Assembly: GCF_044466355.1 (NCBI RefSeq)
Contig: NZ_JBITMQ010000010.1
Span: forward strand, 248,001 to 312,000
Source of the DNA: Actinophytocola sp044466355
Lineage (GTDB): Bacteria > Actinomycetota > Actinomycetes > Mycobacteriales > Pseudonocardiaceae
Direction of reading: 5' to 3'
DNA: 64,000 nucleotides
Shown: positions 53,981 to 62,921 of the stretch, one piece after another
Numbering within the stretch: position 1 is the first letter of the stretch
Layout of the letters: each line of letters opens with the position of its first letter
Program-made: the position numbers and the translations under genes
Notes under the pieces: model-generated
Database searches by the model: none
Seen by the model: the letters and a program-made list of their open reading frames with translations, nothing else
What the model was told of the DNA's origin: nothing

Positions 53981-55265
53981 GCACCACCGCCGACTGTTCT
54001 CGCAGGCCCGCGGTGACGCTCGTGGCGATACGGGCGGTGGCCACCCGGTGGCCGTCGATGTTGCGCCCGGCGGGGCCGAGCACCATGCAGGTCGGCGCAC
54101 CGGCCACGAACACCCTCGGCTCGGCGCGGTACGCGAGCGTGCGCTCGTCGAGGTCCGGCCAGCCGTCCCGCGCGCCGACGACGTCGCCGGGCAGCAGGCC
54201 CGTACCCGCCGACGGGACCGTGCCCAGCGCCAGCCACACGTGGTCCCCGGCGACCCGCGTGCCGTCGGCGAGCAGCACCTCGCCGTCGCCGACCGCGGCG
54301 ACCTCGGCGCCCCGGTGCACCGTGAGCCGTCCGTCGGCCTCCGCGGCCCGCAGCGACGGGCGGAACTCGAACATCACAGAGGCACGTCGTTCGCGCCGCA
54401 TCAGAGCCATGCGGTCGGCCCACGGCACGCCGTCGAAGCGGGCCCGCCCTTCCGCGCGGAAGAACGACGCGTTCACGTCCGAGCACTGGTAGCGCTCGGA
54501 CTCCTGGCGCAGCACCCACGACACGCCGGCACCGCGGTCGAGCGCGTTGTGGATCAGGTGCGCCGACGTCAGCCCGGCCCCGACGACCACCTCGTGTCCC
54601 GCGCTCGCGGGCGGTGGCTCGTCCCAGTACCCGACCGCGGCGGGGCGTTCGCCGGACCACCACCCGGCAGGCGCCTCCCGGCGTTCCTCGCCCTGGCACA
54701 GCACGACGTACCGGGCGTCGACGGCGAACCCGTCACCCCTCACGGTCACCCGCCTGCCGCCGAGGTCGAGTTCGCGGACCTCGCCGCGCCACAACCGGTC
54801 CGGTACGCCGTGGATCGCCGAGGTGTGGCGGCAGTAGGCCTCGAACACGTCGACGGGCACCACCGAACGGTGGCCCGCCTGCGACATTCGGACCTCGCGG
54901 CGCTCGACCGGGGTGAGCAACGACCAGTGCATCCTGGCGAAGTCGCGCAGCTCGCAGTCGCGGTAGCCCTCGACCCCGGGGTGGTGCTCGTACGGCGAGC
55001 GCAGCACCCGCTGCCCGAGCCGGTCGATCCGGTCAAGGAACCGGCCGGCCGGCCTGCCGTCGCGGTCGACGATCACGACGTCGTGCACCCCGAGGTGCCA
55101 CAGCGCGGCCGCCACCGCCAGACCGGCCGGACCCGCGCCGACGACGACCACGTCGGCGCTGCCCGGCACCGGGCAGGCGGGCACCGGTTCGGGCGCCGGA
55201 TAAGCGGGCCAGTCCCGGTGCCGCGGCGAGGCGAGCAGGTCGGGGTGCGGCAGGAACCGGGTCAC
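53973..55265 (-). CDS. FAD/NAD(P)-dependent oxidoreductase
   Basis: 430 residues. GTG 55265 overlaps the upstream stop as GTGA. VVVVGAGPAGLAVAAALWHL (about 38-57) binds FAD and VVVGAGLTSAHLIHNALDRG (about 230) NADPH. The protein resembles FAD-dependent N-hydroxylase or SidA/PdxR-like families, with GHRVATARIA near the end. It is coupled on both sides to small unknown genes. Reaction unknown. Confidence 0.8.
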   Translation of the reverse strand: MTRFLPHPDLLASPRHRDWPAYPAPEPVPACPVPGSADVVVVGAGPAGLAVAAALWHLGVHDVVIVDRDGRPAGRFLDRIDRLGQRVLRSPYEHHPGVEGYRDCELRDFARMHWSLLTPVERREVRMSQAGHRSVVPVDVFEAYCRHTSAIHGVPDRLWRGEVRELDLGGRRVTVRGDGFAVDARYVVLCQGEERREAPAGWWSGERPAAVGYWDEPPPASAGHEVVVGAGLTSAHLIHNALDRGAGVSWVLRQESERYQCSDVNASFFRAEGRARFDGVPWADRMALMRRERRASVMFEFRPSLRAAEADGRLTVHRGAEVAAVGDGEVLLADGTRVAGDHVWLALGTVPSAGTGLLPGDVVGARDGWPDLDERTLAYRAEPRVFVAGAPTCMVLGPAGRNIDGHRVATARIATSVTAGLREQSAVVHV

Positions 55266-55810
55266 CCGATGACCGTGACGGGCACGATCACCTCGATGGT
55301 CGGCCGGTCCGGCATGCCGTCGGTGACCATCTGCTGCAGCAGTTCCTCGGAGCGCTCCGCGCTGTCCGAGGACACCGGGCTGTACCTGGCGTGCGCGTAC
55401 GCGGGCCTGCGCGCGTCGGTCTCGATCTCGAACACCTTGAGCACGGCCTCGCCGGGGCGGACCTCGCCGTCGAAGAACGTCAGCCTGCGCATGTCGGGGG
55501 TGAGGAAGGACTTGGCGAACTGGCGCGACATCACCATCGCGTCGCCGCCCTCGACGAAGTGCGTGTCCTCGTCGGTCGTGACCTGCATGGCGACCCAGGT
55601 CTGGTCTGTCAGGTTGGTCTCCGACTTGATGATCTGCCACCGGCCGGGCTCCGGCAGGTTGATCGACACCGACACGTCGTAGTCGACGGCGTCGATGGCC
55701 CCGGAGACCATCAGCACCCGCCGACGTACGTCGGCGACCCCCGCCATCTGGATGTCCCGGGCGCGGACCCGCCCGGAAACGTCTAATCCCGGAACCTCGA
55801 GCGACGACAT
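55262..55810 (-). CDS. Hypothetical protein, 182 residues
   Basis: ATG 55810 has GGGAGG upstream. The sequence is beta-rich: VLMVSGAIDAVDYDVSVSIN, WQIIKSETNLTDQTWVAMQV and TIEVIVPVTVIG. No signal or membrane segment is seen. Not recognised. It is coupled to the FAD oxidoreductase by a GTGA overlap, and is first of a three-gene set. Confidence 0.7.
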   Translation of the reverse strand: MSSLEVPGLDVSGRVRARDIQMAGVADVRRRVLMVSGAIDAVDYDVSVSINLPEPGRWQIIKSETNLTDQTWVAMQVTTDEDTHFVEGGDAMVMSRQFAKSFLTPDMRRLTFFDGEVRPGEAVLKVFEIETDARRPAYAHARYSPVSSDSAERSEELLQQMVTDGMPDRPTIEVIVPVTVIG

Positions 55811-55934
55811 GAACACTGACCTCCCAGACACGTGTCGGGTGGAAACCCCGGCGGACGCGTTCCGCACGACCAGCGTGACACAACGCCGGGGACCACTCAA
55901 TACTCTGATCTGTCCACAAAGGACTAATGCTGGC

Positions 55935-57566
55935 TCAGGCCGCGCCTGTCACCGGCCTGGTGTTCGCCGCCGTCGGCAGCGGCGCACCGTAGGTGACGTC
56001 GACGCCCCGGTCCCTGGCCGCGCGCACGATGCCGGGGATCGCCCGCTCGGCGAGCGCCGCGATCGTGAGCGCCGGGTTGACGGTCAGCGCACTCGGCACC
56101 GCGGCACCGTCGGTGACGAAGATGCCGGGGTGGCCGCGCAGTTCGTGCCGGTCGTCCAGGGCCGAGGTGGCCGGGTCGTCACCGATCCGGCAGGACGACA
56201 GCGGGTGCACCGTGTACGCGCCCACCAGGTCGTTCGTCCACGGCGCCACCGTCGCGAGGCCGTCGCGCTCGAGGATCTCCTTCGCGGCGGCGTCGGCCTC
56301 GGCCCAGCCACGCAACGTGTTCGGCGTCGGGTCGTACTTGAGCGGTCCCTTGCCGAGCATCTGCTGGGAGATGCGGTACGCGTTGCCGGTGGGCGGCGGC
56401 GGGCCGAAGACGCCCTCGTTGTCGTCCTCGGTCATGAGGAAGATCGTGAGCCACGACTTCCACTTCTTGAGCATCTCCTTCTTCTCCTTGCCGAACCAGG
56501 TGGCGCTGGTCTTGCCGGGCACCTGGGCGAGGATGGTGCCCAGACCGGGCGGGAAGTAGAGCTGTTCCATCGAGAAGCGGGAGTACTCGGGCTTGTCGCC
56601 GTCGATGTTGTCCCAGCAGGCGACGACCGGGCCCTTGCCGATCTGGTTCGCCTCGTAGACCGCGCCGTTGGGCCTGCGCAGGCCGAGCACCTCGCCGACG
56701 CGTTCCTCGTTGATGATCGCGGTGTTGAGGCGTTCGCCGTTGCCGGAGAAGTACCGGCCGACGCCGTGCGGCATCTTCCCGAGTTCCTCCTCGGAACGCT
56801 GGAGGATCACCGGGGTGGCGGCCGAGCCCGCGGCGAGGACGACGATCTTCGCCTCGATGACGCCGCTGCCGGTGGTGACCCGGTAGTCGACGTCGTCGAT
56901 GTTGTTGTAGTGGACGCGGTAGTTCCCGTCCCCGGTGCGCGTGATCTTCTGGACCTCGTGCAGCGGCCGGATCTCCGTGCCGTGCGACAACGCGGCAGGC
57001 AGGTAGTTCAGCAGCATCGACCGCTTCGCGTCGAACCGGCAGCCCGCCATCATCCAGTTGCAGTTGGTGCATTTGGCCGTGTCGATGCCGACCGGGACGG
57101 GGTTCGCGGTGTGGCCCGAGTGGTGGCACGCGGCGGCCCACAGCCCGCCCGCGTAGCTGATGTCGTTCCAGTCCTGCTGACTGACCGGCAGCACCTCGGA
57201 CACCCGGTCGTACCACGGATCCAGGGTTTCCCGGGTGATCGACGCCGGCCACATGCGGCGGCCGATCGACCCCTGCTTCTCGAAGACGTAGTGCGGAGCG
57301 CGGGGCAGCGCGGCGAAGTAGACCACGCTGCCGCCGCCGACGCAGTTGCCGCCGAGGACGCTCATCCCGTCCCCGGCCACGAAGTCGAACACCCGCGTGT
57401 AGGACTTGCCGAGGAGGTAGTCGTGGTCGAAGTCCTTGCCCTCCAACCACGGGCCGCGTTCCAGCACGACGACCTTCGCGCCGCCCGCCGCGAGGTGGTA
57501 GGCCGCGATGGACCCGCCGAAGCCACTGCCGACGACCAGGACGTCGGTGCTCTCCGTCGCGCTCAT
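55935..57566 (-). CDS. GMC-type oxidoreductase
   Basis: 543 residues. ATG 57566 overlaps the upstream stop. DVLVVGSGFGGSIAAYHLAA is the FAD loop, VLGGNCVGGGSVVYFAALPR the second flavin segment, and HPLSSCRIGDDP then NPALTIAALAERA the C-terminal substrate/flavin region of glucose-methanol-choline oxidoreductases (cholesterol oxidase branch). CTNCNWMMAGC gives three Cys near the middle, possibly a metal or Fe-S site. It pairs with the small protein upstream. It may oxidise an alcohol of the product core. Confidence 0.87.
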   Translation of the reverse strand: MSATESTDVLVVGSGFGGSIAAYHLAAGGAKVVVLERGPWLEGKDFDHDYLLGKSYTRVFDFVAGDGMSVLGGNCVGGGSVVYFAALPRAPHYVFEKQGSIGRRMWPASITRETLDPWYDRVSEVLPVSQQDWNDISYAGGLWAAACHHSGHTANPVPVGIDTAKCTNCNWMMAGCRFDAKRSMLLNYLPAALSHGTEIRPLHEVQKITRTGDGNYRVHYNNIDDVDYRVTTGSGVIEAKIVVLAAGSAATPVILQRSEEELGKMPHGVGRYFSGNGERLNTAIINEERVGEVLGLRRPNGAVYEANQIGKGPVVACWDNIDGDKPEYSRFSMEQLYFPPGLGTILAQVPGKTSATWFGKEKKEMLKKWKSWLTIFLMTEDDNEGVFGPPPPTGNAYRISQQMLGKGPLKYDPTPNTLRGWAEADAAAKEILERDGLATVAPWTNDLVGAYTVHPLSSCRIGDDPATSALDDRHELRGHPGIFVTDGAAVPSALTVNPALTIAALAERAIPGIVRAARDRGVDVTYGAPLPTAANTRPVTGAA

Positions 57567-58132
57567 GCCGGGCTCCCGGATTCCGTCGTGTTGGGGTGGC
57601 GTTTGGCCAGTTCCTGGCCATAGCTGAAGTCGGGGAAGCGCCACAGGCCGTCACTGTCCGGCTTGGCGAAGCCCATCTGGATCAGACCGGGATGGCCGTC
57701 GGCGATGGCCTCCCCGGTGCTGCGGTGCGCGGCGCTGTCGTAGGCCATGTTGGTGAACATGGCGAGCAGCACCCAGCCGCTCTGCTCCGGGTGGCCGGGA
57801 GTCGTCAGCGTCGCCACCAGCGCCACCCGGTCCTCGTAGTCCAGCGCGACGAACGCGGGCACGTCCTCGTCGAGGGCGCGGCCGTGCTCCGCGGCGTACG
57901 CGGCGGCGTGCCCGTTGAGGGACTCCGACAGGGGACCGAGCCCGGCGGTGATCCCGGTCGCGGGATCGTTCAGCAGTTCGAGCGCACCGGCCTCGACCGC
58001 GCCGGGATCGTCGCACACACCGGCGATCGCCCGGTCGTCCGGACCGCGTTTGACACCCGGAACAATTGTGTCCGCGAATGCCTCCAAGGTACTTGTCCGG
58101 ACCTTGTCGTCGAATTCGGCGTCTGCTGCCAC
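57563..58132 (-). CDS. Small partner protein of the GMC oxidoreductase (DUF5987-like)
   Basis: 189 residues. GTG 58132 has GGAGGAG upstream. TLEAFADTIVPGVKRGPDDRA, AFVALDYEDRVALVATLTTP and FAKPDSDGLWRFPDFSYG resemble gluconate-dehydrogenase-subunit-3-like proteins and, from memory, a family named DUF5987. Such small subunits lie next to GMC enzymes, as here by 4-base overlap. No Tat signal is visible, so the pair should be cytoplasmic. Confidence 0.7.
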   Translation of the reverse strand: MAADAEFDDKVRTSTLEAFADTIVPGVKRGPDDRAIAGVCDDPGAVEAGALELLNDPATGITAGLGPLSESLNGHAAAYAAEHGRALDEDVPAFVALDYEDRVALVATLTTPGHPEQSGWVLLAMFTNMAYDSAAHRSTGEAIADGHPGLIQMGFAKPDSDGLWRFPDFSYGQELAKRHPNTTESGSPA

Positions 58133-58429
58133 GGCTCCTCCTATCTGTGCCGCACGCCGGATCGCGAGCGGTTCGAAACCGTTCCGGCCACTGCTTTCGA
58201 TTCTGCTGACCGCTGACGGCGCCCGCATCTCCTCCTGTGCCCACCCGCACTTACCGGGATGCGCCTACCTGCGAAATCGAGTGTCCCTTGAGTCTCCGTC
58301 GACCGATCTTGAGCCGCCGGTAGTCCGAACATCGAGCCGGAAAGGACCCTGGTTGCCAGCAAATTCCTACCACCATACGGTCGATTAAGCCAAACGTTGA
58401 GATAATCCTTCGATTGATCGGTGCCAGCA
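58133..58429. promoter_or_regulatory. Divergent promoter region, GMC pair / AraC
   Basis: 297 bases between divergent genes. The right end (58380-58425) is AT-richer and carries TCGATT twice. The AraC protein probably acts here, but no clear site pair was found. Confidence 0.4.
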
Positions 58430-59194
58430 ATGGACGATTTCATCGTAAAAGCGGTAGAGCGCGTGATCCGCGCGATGCAGGACAATTTAGGAGAACCGAT
58501 CACCATCGACGACATGGCACGCACCGCCATGTTCAGCAAGTTCCACTTCTCCCGCATGTTCCAGCGGGTGACGGGGATCTCGCCTGGCCGCTTCCTGTCC
58601 GCGCTGCGCCTGCAGGAGGCCAAGCGCCTGCTGCTGACGAGTTCGTTGACCGTGGCCGACATCAGCCATCTGGTCGGCTACAACAGCATCGGCACGTTCA
58701 GCTCCCGGTTCCGGATGAGCGTCGGCGTCTCGCCGACCACGTACCGGCAGTACGACGGCTACGTCGCCCCGCTGGACGACCACCTGCGCCTGCACGGCCA
58801 GCACTCGACGGTGCGGGGGCACGTGCACCACGCGCCGGACTCCCGGCCGGGCCACATCGTCATGGGCCTGTTCCCGGACCGGATCGCGCAGGGCATGCCG
58901 ATCGGGCACGCGACGCTCGCCCGCGCAGGCGAGTTCACGATCGCCGACGTGCCGGACGGCACCTGGCACCTGATCGCACGGTCGGTCGGCGCGGACTCCG
59001 CGGAGGTCTACGTGGCGGCCTTCGGTCCGTTCGCGGTCGCCGACGGTGCGTCCCACCGTGCCGTCGACGTGTGGCTCCGACCGCGGTTGATCTTCGATCC
59101 GCCCGCGCTGCTCGCCCAACTGGACGAGACCATGCTGGTCGCCAGTGCACGGGTTCCCGGTGGGGCTGAGGAGGCCGCCCTGCCGGGAGCCTGA
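58430..59194 (+). CDS. AraC-family regulator with N-terminal DNA-binding domain
   Basis: 254 residues. ATG 58430 is used; GTG 58421 is possible and neither has a strong ribosome site. The two helix-turn-helix motifs come first (residues 15-110): ITIDDMARTAMFSKFHFSRM and SLTVADISHLVGYNSIGTFS with RFRMSVGVSPTTYR. The C-terminal 140 residues are a ligand-binding-like domain, the reverse of AraC's usual order. It diverges from the GMC oxidoreductase pair and probably regulates it. Confidence 0.88.
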   Translation: MDDFIVKAVERVIRAMQDNLGEPITIDDMARTAMFSKFHFSRMFQRVTGISPGRFLSALRLQEAKRLLLTSSLTVADISHLVGYNSIGTFSSRFRMSVGVSPTTYRQYDGYVAPLDDHLRLHGQHSTVRGHVHHAPDSRPGHIVMGLFPDRIAQGMPIGHATLARAGEFTIADVPDGTWHLIARSVGADSAEVYVAAFGPFAVADGASHRAVDVWLRPRLIFDPPALLAQLDETMLVASARVPGGAEEAALPGA

Positions 59195-59211
59195 CCAACC
59201 AGGGGAACGCT

Positions 59212-59239
59212 CCGTCCCGCATCGGCGCTGGACGGGGCT
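59212..59239 (+). terminator. Possible terminator of the AraC gene
   Basis: A 6-bp stem, CCGTCC / GGACGG, with a 12-base loop is followed by GGCTTTTCTG. It is weak but well placed 17 bases after the stop. Confidence 0.45.
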
Positions 59240-59260
59240 TTTCTGTGTCCCGCTGCTTTC

Positions 59261-59289
59261 TGTGTTCGCTGTTTTTGTGTGTTCGCTGT
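59261..59289. repeat. Short direct repeat
   Basis: TGTGTTCGCTGT occurs twice (59261-59272 and 59278-59289), 17 bases apart, in a T-rich strip between two convergent genes. Confidence 0.6.
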
Positions 59290-59311
59290 GCTCGGCCGCC
59301 ATGCACTGATC

Positions 59312-59345
59312 GGCGCTTTCGGGCATCGCGTGACCCGAAAGCGCC
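59312..59345. terminator. Hairpin terminator
   Basis: A perfect 12-bp stem (GGCGCTTTCGGG) with a 10-base loop lies just past the stop of the DUF1702 gene. Confidence 0.7.
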
Positions 59346-59362
59346 TGCACGGTGCCGGACGG

Positions 59363-60361
59363 TCAGGCGGCCTTCGTGACGGAGCCCCGGAAGTGGGCCC
59401 TGATCCGCTCCCGCCACAGCTCGTAGGCCGGGCTCTCGCCGGGCCCCGCGTCGTCGTGCTCCACCGCGACCGTGGCCGCCAGGATGACCGCGTCCTCGAC
59501 GGATCCGCCGGTGAAGACCTCCACCCCGAGCTTGCTGTGCTCGGGCAGGTGCCCCGCCGCCATGCGGGCCGTGCCCGCGAACACCGCGCCCAGCGCCACC
59601 TCGTCCGCGTGTCCGCCCGCCAGCCTGACCACCTCGGCCAGCCCCTCGGCCGAGCAACCGCCCGCGAAGGTGGCGGCCAGACCGACCCCGCTCCACAGGT
59701 CCGCGCGGCGGGCCGCCGGGAACGCCTCGACCGCGGCGGCGACCTGGGCAGGCCGCGCACCCTGGATGAACCACAGCGCCCGCCCGACTCCCTGGTCCGC
59801 CGCGCGTGGGAAGTAGTCGGGCCGGCCGGTCCACGGGTACGGCCTGAACGGCCGCTGCTCGTCCACCACCTGACGGGTGTGGAAGTAGGCCCGGTCGAAC
59901 CCGTAGCCGTCGACGGCCAGCCAGCTCATGGTCGGGAAGAACGGCACACCCTCCAGGTCCGGCATGATCCCGCGCCACAGCACCCTCGGCAGCCGCGCCA
60001 TCGCGAAGCCGATGCCGATGTAGGTGAGGAAGATGTGCGGCAGGCCGGGCCCCTCCAGCAGTTCCTTGGTCCGCGTGCCCTTGCCGCCCGCCATCGCGTC
60101 ACGCACCGCATAGGCCATCGCCGCGCCCTCGTAGGCGAAGCCGCGCAGCTCGGGCGACACCGTCGCGAGCCTTCGTTCCACGTCCCAGAGCCCTCGGTGC
60201 TCGATCCCCCACTCGAACCCGCAGACCACGGACTGCGGGATCGCCTCCAGGTGCTCCGCCGCCGGTGTGCCCGCGGCCGGGAAGCCGCGGTCGGCGAACG
60301 TCACCGCTCGCAGCTTCGGGGTCAGCACCAGCCTGCGCAACGTACCCAGGATCGCGGGCAT
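59363..60361 (-). CDS. DUF1702 family protein
   Basis: 332 residues, the family length. RGFAYEGAAMAYAVRDAM, FLTYIGIGFAMARLPRVLWR, VDGYGFDRAYFHTRQVV, DQGVGRALWFIQGARP and RRADLWSGVGLAATFAGG are the conserved stretches. DUF1702 proteins are common in enediyne clusters (UnbL-type) and also occur elsewhere; no biochemical role is established to my knowledge. It follows a SARP gene by 26 bases and is probably cotranscribed with it. In classical enediyne cassettes it stands next to UnbV and the polyketide synthase, which are not seen here. Confidence 0.85.
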   Translation of the reverse strand: MPAILGTLRRLVLTPKLRAVTFADRGFPAAGTPAAEHLEAIPQSVVCGFEWGIEHRGLWDVERRLATVSPELRGFAYEGAAMAYAVRDAMAGGKGTRTKELLEGPGLPHIFLTYIGIGFAMARLPRVLWRGIMPDLEGVPFFPTMSWLAVDGYGFDRAYFHTRQVVDEQRPFRPYPWTGRPDYFPRAADQGVGRALWFIQGARPAQVAAAVEAFPAARRADLWSGVGLAATFAGGCSAEGLAEVVRLAGGHADEVALGAVFAGTARMAAGHLPEHSKLGVEVFTGGSVEDAVILAATVAVEHDDAGPGESPAYELWRERIRAHFRGSVTKAA

Positions 60362-60387
60362 TCGTTCCTCCCTTGTCGCCTACGGGC

Positions 60388-61215
60388 TCAGCGCGCGATG
60401 GCGTCCGGCACCCATTCGTTGACCATGAACCTCGGGTCGTCGATGACCGGGTCCCCCACGAGCACGGCCTGGTGCAGCATCCGCAGCCGGGGCGACGGGT
60501 CGACGCCGAACTGGTCGCGGATCGTCTCCCACATCTCGTGGTAGACCTCCAGTGCCTGGCCCGGCCTGCCGCAGCGGTAGAGCGCGAGCATGAACTGCGC
60601 ACGGAAGTTCTCCATGTGCGGGTGCCGCGCGCACAGCGCCGCGAGGTCGCCGAGCAACTGGTGGTGGCGGCCGAGGCAGAAGTCGGCGTCGATGCGCAGC
60701 GTCAGGTCGGTCAGCCTGCTCTCGGACAGCCGCGTCGACTCGATCTCCAGGTGTGGCCCGACGGCGACGTCCACGAGGAGCGGACCACGCCACACCGACA
60801 GCGCGGCCCGCAGCATCCGCTCCGCGGTCACGTAGTCGCCGTCGGCGCCCGCCGCGCGGCCGGCCGCGGCCAGCCGCATGTACCTGTTCACGTCCAGGGT
60901 GTCCCGGTCCACCAGCAGCGCGTAACCCGTGTGCCGCGTCTCGAGGATCTTCCTCGGCTCGTACCGGTCCGCGCCGGGCAACGCACCCCCGATGAACTTC
61001 CGCAGCTGCATCACGTAGGTCTGCAGAGTGCTGCTGGCACTGCGCGGCGCCTTGGCCCCCCACAGTTCCTCGATGAGCGTCGCGGCGGTCACGACCCGGC
61101 CCGCGTTGAGCGCGAGCACCGCAAGCAGGTGGCGTGGCTTCGCCGCTGTCGGCACGATCGAGACGCCGTCGATGGACGCCTCGAACGTTCCCAGCACATT
61201 TATTTCAGCTCGCAT
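60388..61215 (-). CDS. Small SARP transcriptional activator
   Basis: 275 residues: winged helix (1-95) with VSIVPTAAKPRHLLAVLALN and SSTLQTYVMQLRKFIG, then the activator domain to about 250 and a short tail. It is related to 52168-52971. The ribosome site of ATG 61215 is weak. It is the third SARP of the window and probably controls the rightward flavin reductase region or the core genes. Confidence 0.9.
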   Translation of the reverse strand: MRAEINVLGTFEASIDGVSIVPTAAKPRHLLAVLALNAGRVVTAATLIEELWGAKAPRSASSTLQTYVMQLRKFIGGALPGADRYEPRKILETRHTGYALLVDRDTLDVNRYMRLAAAGRAAGADGDYVTAERMLRAALSVWRGPLLVDVAVGPHLEIESTRLSESRLTDLTLRIDADFCLGRHHQLLGDLAALCARHPHMENFRAQFMLALYRCGRPGQALEVYHEMWETIRDQFGVDPSPRLRMLHQAVLVGDPVIDDPRFMVNEWVPDAIAR

Positions 61216-61530
61216 GGTCTGCTCATTTCATGGTGTGCCTCTCCGCAGAGTAAGGCCGTGCGGCGGTGTCGCGAATATCCTGGAATGCGACCACGGCGGC
61301 CAATTGTCTTCTTATCCACCGGACCGCATCTTCGGAGTCGTGCACCCGCCCTACCAGCGCCGGTCCGCCCCACCGCACAAGGAGAGTAGCTCCGCGTCGC
61401 CGTCGCACTGCATGCTGGAAACCGTCAGTCGGCGGTGATCGGCGCGCATTCCGCGGAAGAGCCGCGGTGACCACAGTCAACACTATCCCGGCCGGGTGGT
61501 CGCACCGTCCTGCCGGAAGGGAGGACTGGC
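61216..61530. promoter_or_regulatory. Divergent promoter region, SARP / flavin reductase
   Basis: 315 bases without a credible gene. AT-richer parts stand near 61270-61320 (CGCGAATATCC, CAATTGTCTTCTTATCC). A small palindrome, ATTCCGCGGAAG, is near 61449. The last 15 bases are the GGAAGGGAGG ribosome site of the leader frame. Confidence 0.4.
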
Positions 61531-61569
61531 ATGGCCGCGTACGACGAACTCCCCGGCGGGTCCCGGTGA
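61531..61569 (+). CDS. 12-residue leader peptide coupled to the flavin reductase
   Basis: ATG 61531 has GGAAGGGAGG 6 bases upstream, the best ribosome site in this part. It encodes MAAYDELPGGSR and its TGA overlaps the GTG of the flavin reductase, which has a poor site of its own. Coupled translation is the likely purpose. A sequencing or natural frameshift joining the two frames is the alternative. Confidence 0.5.
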   Translation: MAAYDELPGGSR

Positions 61570-62138
61570 CGCCGCGGCGGCGCGAGCCGCAACCGGGCAC
61601 CGAGCCGGTGACCGTGCTGCGCACCGGCGCGGAACAGGAGACCGCCAAACGCGCGCTGCGGGACGTGATGGCACAGTTCGCCACGGGCATCACGGTCCTC
61701 ACCGCGCGCGGCACGCTGGCACACGCCATGACCGCCAACGCGTTCACGTCCGTCTCGCTCGACCCGCCGATGGTGCTGTGCTGTGTGGCCCGCACCGCGC
61801 GCATGCACGAGACCATCCTGGACGCCAAAGGCTTCGGCGTCTCGGTGCTCAGCAGCGACCAGGAGGGGCTGGCGCGCTACTTCGCGAGCCGCGGCCGCCC
61901 CGGTGGCATGGCCCAGTTCGAGCGGATCGACTGGTTCCCCGGGCGCCACACCGGCGTGCCGCTGCTGACCGGCTCCCTCGCCTGGCTCGAGTGCGACCTC
62001 GAGGAGGTCTACGAAGGCGGCGACCACTCGATCTTCCTCGGTCTGGTGCGCAGCGCGAGTCGCGGCGCGGGCCAGGCGCTGCTGTTCCTCGACGGCGGCA
62101 TGCACCGGTACGACCCGCCGACGGCGCGATCCGCCTGA
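61566..62138 (+). CDS. Flavin reductase (FMN/FAD-binding, HpaC-like)
   Basis: 190 residues. GTG 61566 overlaps the leader stop as GTGA; GTG 61608 is a later option. LRDVMAQFATGITVLTARG, AMTANAFTSVSLDPPMVLCC, FGVSVLSSDQEGLARYFASR and GDHSIFLGLV are the family landmarks. It supplies reduced flavin to two-component monooxygenases. The window has three likely clients: the HpaB-type hydroxylase, the acyl-CoA dehydrogenase-like monooxygenase and the halogenase. It corresponds in type to SgcE6 of C-1027. Confidence 0.92.
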   Translation: MTPRRREPQPGTEPVTVLRTGAEQETAKRALRDVMAQFATGITVLTARGTLAHAMTANAFTSVSLDPPMVLCCVARTARMHETILDAKGFGVSVLSSDQEGLARYFASRGRPGGMAQFERIDWFPGRHTGVPLLTGSLAWLECDLEEVYEGGDHSIFLGLVRSASRGAGQALLFLDGGMHRYDPPTARSA

Positions 62139-62180
62139 CCGGACCGGAACCAAGCGGCACACACAACCTGGGGGTCACCC

Positions 62181-62921
62181 ATGGACACGCAACTGGACGA
62201 GGTGGGCGCACCGACGCTGCGCGGCGACCGGAATCCCAACCACGAGTGCTACCGGCAGGTGCGCCGCAACGTGGCGCAACTGCTCGCGCAGCCGCGACCG
62301 GTCGACGACCCCGTCGTCCCGGCGTGTCCTGACTGGACGCTGCGGGGCCTGCTGACGCACCTGGTCGGCGTCGCCGCGGCGGCGATCGGCCGGATGTCGG
62401 GGTGGCCGCCCGCCCAGTCGTCCTCCTCCGCGGACATGGACATCCCGGAGCTGGTCGCGACGTGGGAGAAGCTCGGCGCGGAGGCGGACCTGCTGCTCGC
62501 CGACGCCGGCGGCCGGTGCGGCAACATCCTCGTGATGGACGCGTTCACCCACGAGCTGGACATCCGCTACGCCATCGGCGCGGAGCTGCCCGCGGCGCAC
62601 CCGGCGTTCGCGGGCGCGTTCGCGGTGCTGGCAGGCGGTTTCGCCGACGCGGTGAGCGCACACGACCTGCCCGCGCTGCGCGTTTCGGTCGGCAGTACAC
62701 AGTGGATGATCGGGGACGGGGACCCGGCCGCCACGCTCACCGCGACCCGCTACGACCTCTACCGGTCACTGGCCGGGCGGCGCAGCCACCACCAGATCAC
62801 GGCACTGGACTGGACCCGCGACTCGCACCGGTGGTTACCCGCTTTCACTTGGGGCCCGTTCACGCCGCCCCGCTCCGCTGTCGAGCCCGTCGGCCTCGTC
62901 CGGCGCGTCCAGCGGTTCTGA
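62181..62921 (+). CDS. Maleylpyruvate isomerase-like (MDMPI, DinB fold) protein
   Basis: 246 residues. CYRQVRRNVAQLLAQPRP, VPACPDWTLRGLLTHLVGVA and DAFTHELDIRYAIG give the helical bundle with His ligands typical of mycothiol-dependent metalloenzymes. The role may be thiol transfer or detoxification. One TTA codon at 62835 doubles, on the other strand, as the TAA stop of the TetR gene; the two genes overlap tail to tail by 87 bases. Confidence 0.85.
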   Translation: MDTQLDEVGAPTLRGDRNPNHECYRQVRRNVAQLLAQPRPVDDPVVPACPDWTLRGLLTHLVGVAAAAIGRMSGWPPAQSSSSADMDIPELVATWEKLGAEADLLLADAGGRCGNILVMDAFTHELDIRYAIGAELPAAHPAFAGAFAVLAGGFADAVSAHDLPALRVSVGSTQWMIGDGDPAATLTATRYDLYRSLAGRRSHHQITALDWTRDSHRWLPAFTWGPFTPPRSAVEPVGLVRRVQRF

